Notes: generated by a model not told the origin, from the letters alone. Positions 18,372 to 28,031 are shown, counted from the stretch's first letter. The stretch: DNA of 64,000 bases from Bradyrhizobium sp. RD5-C2 (GCF_019972155.1 NZ_BOVL01000056.1:124001-188000); one strand, 5' to 3'. Numbers and translations are program-made.

Positions 18372-19345
18372 TGCCGAAAGCCGTCGTTTGCCGCGAACTC
18401 GGCCCGCCCGAGCGCCTTCACCTCGAGAATTTTGCCTCGGTGCCTTTGCAGCCGGGGCAGGTGCGCGTCGCGATCCGTGCCGCCGGGATCAACTTCCCTG
18501 ACATCCTGATGGCGGCGGGCGAGTACCAGCTCAAGCCGCCGCTGCCGTTCACGCCGGGCTCGGAGGCCGCCGGTGATGTCGTCGAGGTCAACGAGGCAGC
18601 CGGCGTCGCCGTTGGCGACAAGGTGATCGTCAAGATGCGCTTCGGCGCCTATTGCGACGAGACCGTCGCGACGCCGTCGCAGCTCGTGCCGGTGCCGTCG
18701 ACCTTCGACTATGCCGAAGGCGCGACCTTCCTTGCCGCACACGGCACCGCATATCACGCGCTGATCGATCGCGGGCAGATCAAGCCGGGCGAAGTGCTGC
18801 TGGTGCATGGCGCCGGCGGCGGCGTCGGGCTCGCCGCGGTCGAGATCGGCAAGCTGCTCGGCGCCACCGTGATCGCGGCGGCCTCGAGCGAGGAGAAGCT
18901 TGCGATTGCCAAAGAACGCGGCGCGGATCATCTCGTGCTCTACGCGCGCGAGCCGTTTCGCGACGCCGTGAAGCGCCTCACCGATGGCCGCGGAGCCGAT
19001 GTCGTGTTCGATCCCGTCGGCGGCGAGGTGTTCGAGAGCTCGATGCGCTGCATCAACTGGGGCGCGCGGATTCTCGTGGTCGGCTTCACCGGCGGCATCG
19101 GTCTTGCCCGCACCAATCTGTTGATGATCAAGGGCGCGAGCGTGCTCGGCGTTCGCGCCGGCGAGGCGGTGCGGAAGGATCCTGCGCTCGGTGAAGTCAG
19201 GTTCAAGGCGCTGAGCGAATGGGCCGAGACGGGTAAGGTGCGGCCAAATATCTCACACCGGCTGCCGCTGGAGGATTATGCGAAGGCGATGCGGCTCCTG
19301 ATCGAACGCAAGGCGATCGGGCGTGTGGCGTTGATGATGCGGTAG
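18371..19345 (+). CDS. NADPH:quinone oxidoreductase (zeta-crystallin-like MDR)
   Basis: Zinc-free medium-chain dehydrogenase of 324 residues. GroES-like N-terminal domain (about 1-120) contains AAGINFPDILMAAG and TPGSEAAGDVVEV; the nucleotide-binding domain has VHGAGGGVGLAAVEIGK at residues 146-161. No structural zinc Cys cluster is present, as expected for quinone oxidoreductases. Its ATG overlaps the stop of the upstream isomerase by one base. A palindromic repeat follows and separates it from the convergent hydrolase. Confidence 0.93.
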   Translation: MPKAVVCRELGPPERLHLENFASVPLQPGQVRVAIRAAGINFPDILMAAGEYQLKPPLPFTPGSEAAGDVVEVNEAAGVAVGDKVIVKMRFGAYCDETVATPSQLVPVPSTFDYAEGATFLAAHGTAYHALIDRGQIKPGEVLLVHGAGGGVGLAAVEIGKLLGATVIAAASSEEKLAIAKERGADHLVLYAREPFRDAVKRLTDGRGADVVFDPVGGEVFESSMRCINWGARILVVGFTGGIGLARTNLLMIKGASVLGVRAGEAVRKDPALGEVRFKALSEWAETGKVRPNISHRLPLEDYAKAMRLLIERKAIGRVALMMR

Positions 19346-19347
19346 TT

Positions 19348-19425
19348 CGTCATTGCGAGCGAAGCAATCCATACGTGCCGTGCCGTGGTGTGGATTGCTT
19401 CGTCGCGTCGCTCCTCGCAATGACG
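19348..19425. repeat. Dispersed palindromic repeat (CGTCATTGCGAG family)
   Basis: CGTCATTGCGAGCGAAGCAATCCATACG is mirrored by GGATTGCTTCG and CTCGCAATGACG, with a small extra insertion in the right arm. It sits between two convergent genes. Confidence 0.85.
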
Positions 19426-19426
19426 G

Positions 19427-20101
19427 CTAGTGCGGCGTGAACTTGCCTTGCCGCAAAAACACAATCGTCTGCACGATCGCATCCCGGTTGCGCACCAGCC
19501 AGGGATGCGAGGTGCGGATCACGATGTGATCGGCCATGCCGTCGAGCCGGGTGTTGGTGACCGACACCCGGCCGTCATGCGGGCGCGGCAGTCCCATGGA
19601 CGTGATCGGATAGACCGAGCGGTTGCCGGCGATGATGCCGGCCTCATAATCGATCGCCGGCAGCAATGCGCTGGTCGCGGCATCGCGGCGGGTGACCAGC
19701 TGTTGGCCGGCCGGACCGAAGAAGGCGCGATATGCGGCTAGGTGTTTCAGACGGTCGGCGATCTCGCTGCCGCCATTCGGCGTGCCCAACATCACGACGC
19801 GACCGAGCCGCGCCGGGCGATGTCGTGCGAGGTAGACGCGGGCCAGCAGGCCGCCCATCGAATGGCAGACGAAATGCACGGAGCCGTCGAGGCTCTGCGC
19901 GAAGCGATCGAGCGAAGGGTTGATGTATTCGGCCAGCGCATCGAGCCCTTTGCGCCGGCTGTCATAGTCGAGATTGAGCGTGGCAAAACCGGCATCCCTG
20001 AACGCCAGCTCCATCCTGCGAAACGAGCGCGCCGTCCTGCCGATGCCGTGCAGCAGGACGACGCCGTCAGGTGTAGACGACGCTTGACGCCGTTCGGTCA
20101 C
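19427..20101 (-). CDS. Alpha/beta hydrolase, lipase-like
   Basis: Serine hydrolase of 224 residues. The oxyanion HGIGR motif is at residues 18-22 and the nucleophile elbow CHSMGG places Ser81; LGTPNGGSE and the late DHIVIRTSHPWL supply acid and His candidates. The pattern resembles the PGAP1/triacylglycerol lipase group. There is no signal peptide, so it should be cytoplasmic. Its ATG overlaps the stop of the upstream enoyl-CoA hydratase by 4 nt (ATGA), so they are translationally coupled and may act on related acyl substrates. Confidence 0.9.
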   Translation of the reverse strand: MTERRQASSTPDGVVLLHGIGRTARSFRRMELAFRDAGFATLNLDYDSRRKGLDALAEYINPSLDRFAQSLDGSVHFVCHSMGGLLARVYLARHRPARLGRVVMLGTPNGGSEIADRLKHLAAYRAFFGPAGQQLVTRRDAATSALLPAIDYEAGIIAGNRSVYPITSMGLPRPHDGRVSVTNTRLDGMADHIVIRTSHPWLVRNRDAIVQTIVFLRQGKFTPH

Positions 20102-20988
20102 TTATAGTCGCGCTCTTGCCACCACGGGAAATAGTCGGGCATGTCCGACGACACCTTGTTCTTGAACTGCGCGGGGCGCTTTTCCAGGAACGACACCACG
20201 CCTTCCTTGACGTCCTCGGAGCGGCCGCGGGCGTAGATGCCGCGGCTGTCGACCTTGTGCGCCTCCATCGGATCGTCGGCGCCCATCATGCGCCACATCA
20301 TCTGGCGGATCAGCGCCACCGACACCGGCGCGGTCTTGGCCGCGAACTCCTTGGCGAGCGCACGCGCGGTCGGCAGCAAGTCATCGGGCGGCACCACCTT
20401 GCTGACGAGCCGGCCGGCGAGCGCTTCCTGCGCCGGGAAGACGCGGCCCGAATAGCACCACTCCAGCGCCTGCGAGATGCCGACGATGCGCGGCAGGAAC
20501 CAGCTCGAGGCGGCCTCCGGCACGATGCCGCGCTGGGAGAACACGAAACCAAAGCGCGCGGCCTCCGACGCAATGCGGATATCCATCGCAAGCTGCATGG
20601 TGACGCCGATACCGACCGCCGGGCCGTTCACCGCGGCGATCACAGGCTTGAGGCACTTGAAGATTCGCAGCGTCACCTGGCCGCCACCGTCGCGCACCTG
20701 CGGATCGCTGTAGTCGACGCTGCCGTCGGCATTGCGCTTGACCGGACCGCGCCGCGCATCGCGGTCGAACGTGTTGGCGCCGGAGGACAGATCCGCGCCG
20801 GCGCAGAAGCCGCGGCCTTCACCGGTCACGATGATGGCCCTGACGTCGTCGTCCTTGTCGGCTTTGTCGAACGCGTCGATCAGCTCCTGCTGCATCGTGG
20901 CGTTGAAGGCGTTGAGCTTGTCGGGCCGGTTCAGCGTGATGGTCAGGATCTGCTCGGCGACCTCGTACTTGATCGTCTCGTACGCCAT
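20098..20988 (-). CDS. Enoyl-CoA hydratase/isomerase (crotonase) family protein
   Basis: Crotonase-fold enzyme of 296 residues acting on acyl-CoA in beta-oxidation-like pathways. Oxyanion-hole segments are GRGFCAGADLSSG and AVNGPAVGIGVTMQ; the second catalytic region is RGIVPEAASSWFLPRIVG, which has a Glu in the position used for hydration. The start at 20988 (MAYETIKYEV) has GAGAGGAAA upstream, whereas the frame extends to 21063 without a ribosome site. It is coupled by a 4-nt overlap to the lipase-like gene. Substrate unknown. Confidence 0.92.
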   Translation of the reverse strand: MAYETIKYEVAEQILTITLNRPDKLNAFNATMQQELIDAFDKADKDDDVRAIIVTGEGRGFCAGADLSSGANTFDRDARRGPVKRNADGSVDYSDPQVRDGGGQVTLRIFKCLKPVIAAVNGPAVGIGVTMQLAMDIRIASEAARFGFVFSQRGIVPEAASSWFLPRIVGISQALEWCYSGRVFPAQEALAGRLVSKVVPPDDLLPTARALAKEFAAKTAPVSVALIRQMMWRMMGADDPMEAHKVDSRGIYARGRSEDVKEGVVSFLEKRPAQFKNKVSSDMPDYFPWWQERDYK

Positions 20989-21123
20989 GGGGATGATTTC
21001 CTCTCGGTTTTCTTGAATGAACGGCGCTGGCGCGCGTCTCCATTCAGTTAACCCGGCAATCATCGCTTGTGAAGAAGAGGGATGCGCGGCGTGGTTCCGC
21101 GCATCCTGATTTGCGTTGAGGCG

Positions 21124-22542
21124 CTACTTCTTCGGCGGCGTCGGCCACGGCTTCTGCGGGCCGCGCAGGCCCTCGAATGCCTTGCCCATGCCGAGCACGC
21201 CGATGTCGTCGAAGCGGCGGCCGATGATCTGGACGCCGATCGGAAAGCCCTTCTTGTCGTAGCCGCCATTGATCGACAGCGCCGGGTTCTCCGACATATT
21301 CCACGGCACGGTAAAGCAGATGTGCTCGAACGGCTTTGCCGGGTCGTTGAGCGGTGCTGCGAACTCCGCCGGGAAGTTCACGACCGGCGACACCGGCGAG
21401 ATCACGTAATCGACCTCGCAGAACAACTTTGCCGCGGCCGTGCGGATCGCCATCGTCTGGTTGAAGCCGCGCACCACGTCGACGCCGGAGAGCTTTGCGC
21501 CGGCCTCGGCCCAGTTGAGGATGTAGGGCAGGGTCTTGCCGCGGTCGGCCTGCGACAATTTCGACAGTTCGTCCCAAGTCCGTGCACGCCAGAAATTGTC
21601 GAGCCCCTCGAGCATCTCGGGCGTCAGGATGCCGTCGATCTCGGTGATGACGGCGCCGGCGGATTCGAACGCCTTCGCCGCCTTGACGACGACCTCGCGA
21701 ACGTCCTTCTCGACCTTCTGGCCGGATCCGGCGTCGAGCATCAGCCCGATGCGCAGTTTGCGCGGCGACTTCTCCAGCGCCCTCCAGTTCACCTCGAGCG
21801 CCGGCAGGCTCATGCCGTCGCGGCGATCAGGGCGCGACACTACGCTCATCATCAGCGCGGCGTCGTCGACGGTGCGAGTCATCGGACCCGCGACGCGGCC
21901 GACATAGGGCGGGTCGATCGGCACGCGGCCGAGGCTCGGCTTCAGGGCGACGAGGCCGCACCAGGAGGCCGGCAACCGCACCGAGCCGCCGATGTCGGTG
22001 CCGAGATGCAGCGGGCCGTAGCCGGCAGCACCGGCCGCGCCTGCGCCTGCGCTCGAGCCGCCGGGGTTCTTGCTGACATCCCAGGGATTGCGGGTGAGGG
22101 GATGGAACGACGACAGTCCCGACGACAGCATGCCGTAGTCCGGCATCGTGGTCTTGGAGAAGATCACGCAGCCGGCTTCGCGCAGCCGCGCGGCGGGCGG
22201 TGCATCCTTCTCGGCCGGTGCGAGCTTGACGCTCGCCGCACCCAGCGGCACCGGCTGTCCCTTGGTCGCGACGTTGTCCTTGATGGTGACGGGTACGCCG
22301 TCGAGCGTGCCGACCGGCTCGCTCTGCTGCCAACGCTCGGTCGCAGCCTTGGCGACCTTTCGCGCGCCGTCGGGGTCGTACAGATACAGCGCCTTGATGT
22401 GCGGCTCCCAGGTCGAGACCTGGGAGATGATTTCCTCGAGCACTTCGGAGGGCGAGAACTGCTTGGCACGGTAGCCGGCGAGCAGGTCGACGGCCGAGAG
22501 GTCGTGCAGCGACGTGATGGCGTCCGCTTTCGGCTTATGCAT
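21124..22542 (-). CDS. Amidase (amidase-signature family)
   Basis: Amide hydrolase of 472 residues using a Ser-cisSer-Lys triad. The signature stretch GGSSAGAGAAGAAGYGPLHL followed by GTDIGGSVRLPASWCGLVAL carries both serines; the Lys lies upstream in VPVTIKDNVATKG. Its ATG (22542) lies inside the last codons of the M20 hydrolase gene (8-nt overlap), so the two are translated together. This suggests a two-step pathway in which an amide and an N-acyl or amido-acid are cleaved in sequence. Physiological substrate unknown. Confidence 0.93.
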   Translation of the reverse strand: MHKPKADAITSLHDLSAVDLLAGYRAKQFSPSEVLEEIISQVSTWEPHIKALYLYDPDGARKVAKAATERWQQSEPVGTLDGVPVTIKDNVATKGQPVPLGAASVKLAPAEKDAPPAARLREAGCVIFSKTTMPDYGMLSSGLSSFHPLTRNPWDVSKNPGGSSAGAGAAGAAGYGPLHLGTDIGGSVRLPASWCGLVALKPSLGRVPIDPPYVGRVAGPMTRTVDDAALMMSVVSRPDRRDGMSLPALEVNWRALEKSPRKLRIGLMLDAGSGQKVEKDVREVVVKAAKAFESAGAVITEIDGILTPEMLEGLDNFWRARTWDELSKLSQADRGKTLPYILNWAEAGAKLSGVDVVRGFNQTMAIRTAAAKLFCEVDYVISPVSPVVNFPAEFAAPLNDPAKPFEHICFTVPWNMSENPALSINGGYDKKGFPIGVQIIGRRFDDIGVLGMGKAFEGLRGPQKPWPTPPKK

Positions 22543-23707
22543 GCGCACCTGCCGGCATACGTTTCTCGATGATGCGGGCGAACATGCTGGCGCCGATCGG
22601 CAGGATCTTGTCGTCGAGAACGTAACCGGGATTGTGCACGGGCACTGAACCGTCGTGGCCGACCCAGAAATACGCACCGGGAATGGCCTGCATCATGTCG
22701 GCGAAGTCTTCGCTGCCCATCTTGGGCGTCGAGCGGGTGATCACCTTGGCCGGATCGACCACGGTGCGCGCGACTTCCTCGACGACGCGGGACTGCTCTT
22801 CCTGATTCACCAATACGCTGAAGCCGTCGCGGATCTCGACCGAGATTTCGGCGCCATAGGCCACAGCAAAGCCGGCGGCGATCTCGCGCATGCGCTTGCG
22901 GATCAGCTCACGGATCTCGTCGGAGAAGCAGCGCACCGTGCCGCACATCCAGGCCTCGCCGGGAATGACGTTGTAGGCCGACCCGGAATGGATCTGCGTG
23001 ATCGACAGCACCGCAGCCTGCAGCGGATCGACGTTGCGGCTGACGATCGACTGCAACGCCTGTCCGAGCGTCATTGCGATCACCACCGCGTCCTTGGAGC
23101 GCTCCGGCATCGCGCCATGCGCGCCGTAGCCCTGGATCCTGATGTCGAAGAAGTCGGCTGCGGCCATTGCCGGGCCCGGCAGGATCGCGATCTCGCCATG
23201 GTTGAGGTCGGGCGCGTTGTGCAGGCCGTAGACCTCGTCGCAGGGGAACTGCTTGAACAGGCCGTCCTTGATCATGGCGCGCGCGCCGCCGAGGCCTTCC
23301 TCGGCCGGCTGGAAGATAAAATGCACGGTGCCGTCGAAATTGCGGGTCTCGGCGAGATAGCGCGCCGTGCCGAGCAGCATTGTGGTGTGGCCGTCATGGC
23401 CGCAGCCGTGGAAGCGGCCGGGGATGGTCGAGCGCCACTTCAGATTGGTGTTCTCTTCCATCGGCAGCGCGTCCATGTCGGCGCGCAGGCCGATCTTCTT
23501 GCTGCTGTTGCCCTTGCCCTTGAGCACGCCGACCACGCCGGTGCCGCCGAGGCCGCGATGCACCTCGATGCCCCAGCTCGTGAGCTTGTCGGCGACGATG
23601 CCGGAGGTGCGGACCTCCTCGAATCCGATCTCGGGATGCGCATGCAGATCCCGTCTGATGGCGGTGAGTTCGTCGGCAAAACTGTCGATGCGCTCAATGG
23701 TCGGCAT
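22535..23707 (-). CDS. M20 family amidohydrolase (hippurate hydrolase / HipO type)
   Basis: Metal-dependent N-acyl-amino-acid or amido hydrolase of 390 residues. Metal-site motifs are HGCGHDGHTTMLLGTAR and FIFQPAEEGLGGARAM, with GLHNAPDLNHGEIA and AHGAMPERSKDAV following as in HipO/IAA-amino-acid hydrolases; the last His is in KMGSEDFADMM vicinity. It overlaps the downstream amidase start by 8 nt. A degraded MlrC-type gene lies 6 nt upstream on the same strand and the Opp-type transporter beyond that, so imported amides or peptides are likely substrates. Confidence 0.93.
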   Translation of the reverse strand: MPTIERIDSFADELTAIRRDLHAHPEIGFEEVRTSGIVADKLTSWGIEVHRGLGGTGVVGVLKGKGNSSKKIGLRADMDALPMEENTNLKWRSTIPGRFHGCGHDGHTTMLLGTARYLAETRNFDGTVHFIFQPAEEGLGGARAMIKDGLFKQFPCDEVYGLHNAPDLNHGEIAILPGPAMAAADFFDIRIQGYGAHGAMPERSKDAVVIAMTLGQALQSIVSRNVDPLQAAVLSITQIHSGSAYNVIPGEAWMCGTVRCFSDEIRELIRKRMREIAAGFAVAYGAEISVEIRDGFSVLVNQEEQSRVVEEVARTVVDPAKVITRSTPKMGSEDFADMMQAIPGAYFWVGHDGSVPVHNPGYVLDDKILPIGASMFARIIEKRMPAGAHA

Positions 23708-23713
23708 GGCTCT

Positions 23714-24271
23714 CTATCCGTTTGTGCGTGATGGGGAGGAGGGGGTGAAAGTGGGGCCGTTAGGCTTGATACGAATGCCCGGTCGCAAATGTTTCCACGG
23801 CAGCGTGGCGGTATCGGCCGGCATGGCGCCGGGCGCGGCGCAGATCAGCAGTTTCTCGGCGATCGGCTCGAAATCGGCGCGGAAATGCACCGAACTCTTG
23901 TTGACCAGGATCTTCTGCGCGGTCGGCTCGATGCCGACATAGCGGTACATCGACTGGTCGGCAAGCTGCGCCTTGTAGGAGCCGACGACCACGCGGACGT
24001 CGCCGACCCGTAGGCAGGCCGAGGGCCCCATATCCATGTCGCGGCCGCCGAAATAAGGGCCGGGTGCAACGAACTTGCCGTCCGAGAGCTGCTCGACCAC
24101 GAAAGTCTCCCGGTACGGCGCGTCACCGGGAATGCCGGACTTCCCGCCGAGCTCGAGCGTGACGCGGTCGTGATGCGATCGGAACGGTTCGCGCCACGAT
24201 CTCGTTGGTTTGAGCGTGTTCTTTCGGGAAGACCGGCGTCTACCTTCCAGGCCATGCCTTAGCGCGCGACG
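23714..24271 (-). pseudogene. C-terminal remnant of an MlrC-type (M81 family) metallopeptidase
   Basis: The minus-strand frame is open from about 24271 to a stop at 23714 and reads like the last ~180 residues of MlrC proteins: LELGGKSGIPGDAPY, GPYFGGRDMDMGPSACL, VGSYKAQLADQSMYR, and SSVHFRADFEPIAEKL. Complete M81 proteins are about 490-500 residues with the metal site in the N-terminal half, which is absent; an in-frame TAA sits near 24272. No good start is present. It is probably a 5'-truncated relic of a peptidase that once belonged to this peptide-use operon. Confidence 0.75.
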
Positions 24272-24380
24272 TTAAGCGTGTCGTCGCGCCAAGCGCAAGC
24301 CGGGGAGCACCTCCGGATTTGCATGCCCTATGGGCGTATTGAAAGGCCCAAAGGTACGTCGCGAGATTAAGTCTAAAGAC

Positions 24381-26030
24381 CTAGGCCGTTGCCACGAGGC
24401 CTTCCGAAACCGGGCGGAAATTCGCAAAATCCCAGCCGCGCCCGGGTGCTGCTTCGAGCAGCGCACGGGTATAGGCCTGTTGTGGATTGGTCAGCACCTC
24501 GGCCGCCGGTCCCTGTTCCACGACGCGGCCATGTTGCATCACGGCGACGTCGTCGCAGATCTGTGCGGCGACGCGCAGATCATGCGTGATGAACAACAGT
24601 GCGATGCCGAGCCGCCGCTGGATTTCGTCGAGCAGGTTGAGAACCTGCGCCTGCACCGAGACGTCGAGCGCGGACACCGCCTCATCCGCCACCAGCACGT
24701 CGGGATCGAGCGCCAGCGCGCGCGCGATCGCGATGCGCTGGCGCTGTCCGCCGGAGAACTGGTGCGGATAGCGCGAGATCGCGTCGGGCGGCAAATGGAC
24801 GAGCTCGAGCAGCTCGCGGGCCCGCGCCAGCGCATCCTTGCGCGGCATGCCGTAGTTGATCGGGCCTTCCGCGATGCTCTCGCCGACGGTGACGCGCGGA
24901 TTGAGCGAGCGATAGGGGTCCTGGAAGATGATCTGGATCTTCTGGCGATGCGGCTGCAACAGCCGGCGCGACAGGTCGGAGATCTCGCGGCCGGCGAGCC
25001 GCACTCCGCCCGAGGTCGGATCGATCAGGCGGACGATGCAGCGCGCGACCGTCGACTTGCCGGAACCGCTTTCGCCGACGATACCGAGCGTGCGGCCCTT
25101 GCGCAAAGTGAGCGTGACGTTGCTGGCGGCCGCGACCTCGCGGGCTTTGCCATACAGCGACCGCTCCCGGTAGATCTTGCTGAGCTCGTTGGCTTCCAGC
25201 ACCACGGGCTCGGTGGTGTCCGGACGCGGCGCGCGCGGCACGAGGCTCGGCACCGCGGAGAGCAGGTTGCGGGTGTACTCCATCGTCGGCTTGCGCAGCA
25301 CATCTTGCAGCGCGCCGGTCTCGACCAGCCGGCCATGCCGCATCACCGCGACGCGGTCGGCGATCTCGGCCACCACGCCCATGTCGTGGGTGATGAACAG
25401 GACAGCCGTGCCGTGATCGCGTTGCAGGTCGCGGATCAAGGTGAGGATCTGCTTCTGGGTGGTGACGTCGAGCGCGGTGGTCGGCTCGTCCGCGATCAAA
25501 AGCTTCGGCTCCAGCACCAGCGCCATTGCGATCATGATGCGCTGGCGCTGTCCACCGGAGAGGCGGTGCGGATAGGAGGAGAAGATGCGCTCGACATCGG
25601 GCAGCCGCACATGCTCCATCATCGCCAGGATCTTCTGACGTCGCGCGCGGGAGTCGAGATCGGTATGGGCGCGCAGCACTTCGTCGATCTGGCGGCCGAC
25701 CGGCACCACCGGATTGAGCGCGGTCATCGGCTCCTGGAAGATCATCGCCATCCGCGTCGCGCGCAATTGCCGCAGCCGGCGATCGCTCGCGGTGAGCAGT
25801 TCCTCGCCGACCAGTTTGACGCTGCCGCCTGACGGCACCAGTGTGCCCTTCTGCAGCAGGCCCATCGTGGTCAAAGAGGTCACCGACTTGCCCGAGCCGC
25901 TTTCGCCGACAAGGCAAAGCGTCTCGCCTTCGCGCACCTGCAACGAGAGGTCGTCGATGATGCGGTGCGCGTCCGTCTTGCGGCCGAGACCGACGACGAG
26001 GTTGTTGATGTCGAGGACGACGTTGGTCAT
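24381..26030 (-). CDS. Fused dipeptide/oligopeptide ABC transporter ATPase (two ABC domains)
   Basis: Cytoplasmic energising subunit of 549 residues with two complete ABC domains, like GsiA/YejF. Domain 1: Walker A GESGSGKS near residues 42-49, signature LSGGQRQRI, Walker B region ALVLEPKLLIADEPTTALD. Domain 2: a second GESGSGKS, FSGGQRQRIAIARALALDPD and VADEAVSALD. The oligopeptide-type C-terminal segments after each domain are present. ATG 26030 is preferred; the frame continues to 26183 only through a palindromic repeat. It lies downstream of the two permease genes on the same strand. Confidence 0.95.
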   Translation of the reverse strand: MTNVVLDINNLVVGLGRKTDAHRIIDDLSLQVREGETLCLVGESGSGKSVTSLTTMGLLQKGTLVPSGGSVKLVGEELLTASDRRLRQLRATRMAMIFQEPMTALNPVVPVGRQIDEVLRAHTDLDSRARRQKILAMMEHVRLPDVERIFSSYPHRLSGGQRQRIMIAMALVLEPKLLIADEPTTALDVTTQKQILTLIRDLQRDHGTAVLFITHDMGVVAEIADRVAVMRHGRLVETGALQDVLRKPTMEYTRNLLSAVPSLVPRAPRPDTTEPVVLEANELSKIYRERSLYGKAREVAAASNVTLTLRKGRTLGIVGESGSGKSTVARCIVRLIDPTSGGVRLAGREISDLSRRLLQPHRQKIQIIFQDPYRSLNPRVTVGESIAEGPINYGMPRKDALARARELLELVHLPPDAISRYPHQFSGGQRQRIAIARALALDPDVLVADEAVSALDVSVQAQVLNLLDEIQRRLGIALLFITHDLRVAAQICDDVAVMQHGRVVEQGPAAEVLTNPQQAYTRALLEAAPGRGWDFANFRPVSEGLVATA

Positions 26031-26073
26031 GTCAGGGTCTCGTGTTGCGAGGGGGCACGATGGGTCCGTCACC

Positions 26074-26175
26074 GTCGTTCCGGGATGGTGCGCAAGCACC
26101 AGACCACAGATGCGCATTGCGCATCGGGGAATCTCGAGATCCCGGGTTCGGTGCTTCGCACCGCCCCGGGATGAC
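26074..26175. repeat. Dispersed palindromic repeat inside the Opp-type operon
   Basis: GTCGTTCCGGGATGG at the left and CCCCGGGATGAC at the right enclose GATGCGCATTGCGCATC and ATCTCGAGAT palindromes. The inner module matches the copy at 9490. Its place between the permease and ATPase genes of one operon could lower ATPase expression or stabilise the upstream mRNA. Confidence 0.85.
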
Positions 26176-26198
26176 GGCTTCAATTGGCATCGAAGCCA

Positions 26199-27086
26199 TC
26201 ACTTGCCCTCACGCTGTTTCATGCGGGGATCGAGCGCGTCGCGCGCGGCGTCGCCGATCAGGTTGACGCTGAGAATGGCGATCGAGAGCAGCAGGCCCGG
26301 CCAGAAGATCAGCGACGGCTTGACCTGGAAATAGGCACGGCCCTCGGCCATGATGTTGCCCCAGGTCGGCGTTTCCGGCGAGATGCCGGCGCCGAGGAAC
26401 GACAGGATCGCCTCGGTCAGGATCGCGGATGCGCAGACGTAAGTGCCTTGCACGATCAGCGGCGCGATCGTGTTCGGCATCAAATGCCGCCACATGATCT
26501 TCGGCAGGCTCGAGCCGAGCGAGATCGCGGCCTCGACATAGGGCTCCTCGCGCGCGGTCAGCACCACCGAGCGCACCAGCCGCGCCACGCGCGGGATCTC
26601 GGGGATGGTGATCGCGATCATCACGGTCCAGATGCTGGCGCCCGACAGCGACACCACGGCGATTGCGAGCAGGATCGCGGGGATCGCCATCAAGCCGTCC
26701 ATCACGCGCATCATCACTGCATCGACCCAGCGGAAGAAGCCGGCGACGAGGCCGATCAAGAGCCCGATGGCGATCGAGCAGACGGCGGCGCCGAGCCCGA
26801 TCAGCAGCGAGATCCGTGCGCCGTAGATGACGCGCGACAACAGGTCGCGTCCGTAGGCGTCGGTGCCGAGCAGGTATTGCGCGCTTGACGGCTTCAGCCG
26901 TTGCGACGGCGTCAGCAAGAGTGGATCATGAGGCGCAAGGAGCGGCGCGAAGATCGCCATCAGGATGATCAGGACGAGGCAGATCGTCGCGACCGCGATG
27001 ATCGGCGTCGACGCCAGGAAGCCGAACTTGACGCGGAACGGCCGGGTGACGGGGATAGAGGATTCGGGAAGGGTTTCGATCGCCAT
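26199..27086 (-). CDS. Peptide ABC transporter permease (DppC/OppC type)
   Basis: Inner-membrane permease of 295 residues with a short cytoplasmic N-terminus, about six membrane spans and the OppC_N segment before LLAPHDPLLLTPSQRL. LLGTDAYGRDLLSRVIYGAR is the classical DppC hallmark, and the EAA-type loop EEPYVEAAISLGSSLPKIMW contacts the ATPase. The DppB-type gene ends 3 nt upstream (27090), so the permeases are coupled. A palindromic repeat separates it from the ATPase gene. Confidence 0.95.
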   Translation of the reverse strand: MAIETLPESSIPVTRPFRVKFGFLASTPIIAVATICLVLIILMAIFAPLLAPHDPLLLTPSQRLKPSSAQYLLGTDAYGRDLLSRVIYGARISLLIGLGAAVCSIAIGLLIGLVAGFFRWVDAVMMRVMDGLMAIPAILLAIAVVSLSGASIWTVMIAITIPEIPRVARLVRSVVLTAREEPYVEAAISLGSSLPKIMWRHLMPNTIAPLIVQGTYVCASAILTEAILSFLGAGISPETPTWGNIMAEGRAYFQVKPSLIFWPGLLLSIAILSVNLIGDAARDALDPRMKQREGK

Positions 27087-27089
27087 TGC

Positions 27090-28031
27090 TCAGTACCGGA
27101 TGCGAGGATCGAGCAGGGTGTAGGCGAGGTCGATCAAGAGATTGACCGCGACATAGATACCCGATGTCAAAAGGATCATGGCCTGGATCACCGGATAGTC
27201 GCGCGCCAGCACCGCATCGACGGTGAGGCGGCCGATGCCGGGCAGGTTGAACACGCTCTCGGTGACGACGACGCCCGAGATCAGCAGCGCGAAGCCGGAG
27301 CCGATCACGGTGATGACCGGAACCGCGGCGTTGCGCAGCGCATGGCGCATCAGTACGCCGCTCTCGCCGATGCCCTTGGCGCGCGCCGTGCGCACGTAGT
27401 CCTCGCCCAACACGTCGAGCATCGAGGCCCGCGTCATGCGCGCGATCAACGCGACATAGATGAAGGAGAGGGTGCAGGTCGGCAGAATGATGCGTTCGAA
27501 GAACGGACCGAAGCCGGCCGAGATGCTCTTGAAGCCCTGCACCGGCACCCAGCGCAGATCGATCGCAAACACCTGGATCAGCACATAGCCGATCACGAAC
27601 ACCGGCACCGAGAAGCCGAGCACCGACAGCCCCATCACGAAGCGGTCGATCCAGGTGCCGTGTTTCCACGCCGCGATCACGCCGAGCGGCACCGCCACCA
27701 GGATCGAGAGGACGATGGTGGCGAGCGCGACCGAGATCGAGGGCTCGAGGCGCGGACCGATCATTTCGAGGATCGGCTTGTTCGAGATCAGGGAGACGCC
27801 GAGGTCGCCGTGCAGCAGCTTGGCGACCCAGGTATAAAACTGGATGTAGATCGGCTCGTTGAGACCAAGCGAGGTGCGGATGCGGTCGAGCTGTTCCGGT
27901 GTCGCATTGTCGCCGGCAAGAATTGCGGCCGGGTCACCCGGCGTCAGCCGCAGCAACAGAAACACGAACAGTGCCACCACGCCCATCACGGGAATGGCGG
28001 CGAGGATTCGGCGGAGGAGATAGCCGATCAT
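27090..28031 (-). CDS. Peptide ABC transporter permease (DppB/OppB type)
   Basis: Inner-membrane permease of 313 residues with six membrane spans. It starts MIGYLLRRILAAIPVMGVVA and has RLTPGDPAAILAGDNATPEQ, the typical DppB N-terminal periplasmic motif; the EAA loop is GEDYVRTARAKGIGESGVLM, and it ends DLAYTLLDPRIRY. It is the first transporter gene of the operon on the minus strand; the M20 gene lies about 260 nt upstream. The probable binding protein is the divergent gene at 32827. Confidence 0.95.
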   Translation of the reverse strand: MIGYLLRRILAAIPVMGVVALFVFLLLRLTPGDPAAILAGDNATPEQLDRIRTSLGLNEPIYIQFYTWVAKLLHGDLGVSLISNKPILEMIGPRLEPSISVALATIVLSILVAVPLGVIAAWKHGTWIDRFVMGLSVLGFSVPVFVIGYVLIQVFAIDLRWVPVQGFKSISAGFGPFFERIILPTCTLSFIYVALIARMTRASMLDVLGEDYVRTARAKGIGESGVLMRHALRNAAVPVITVIGSGFALLISGVVVTESVFNLPGIGRLTVDAVLARDYPVIQAMILLTSGIYVAVNLLIDLAYTLLDPRIRY

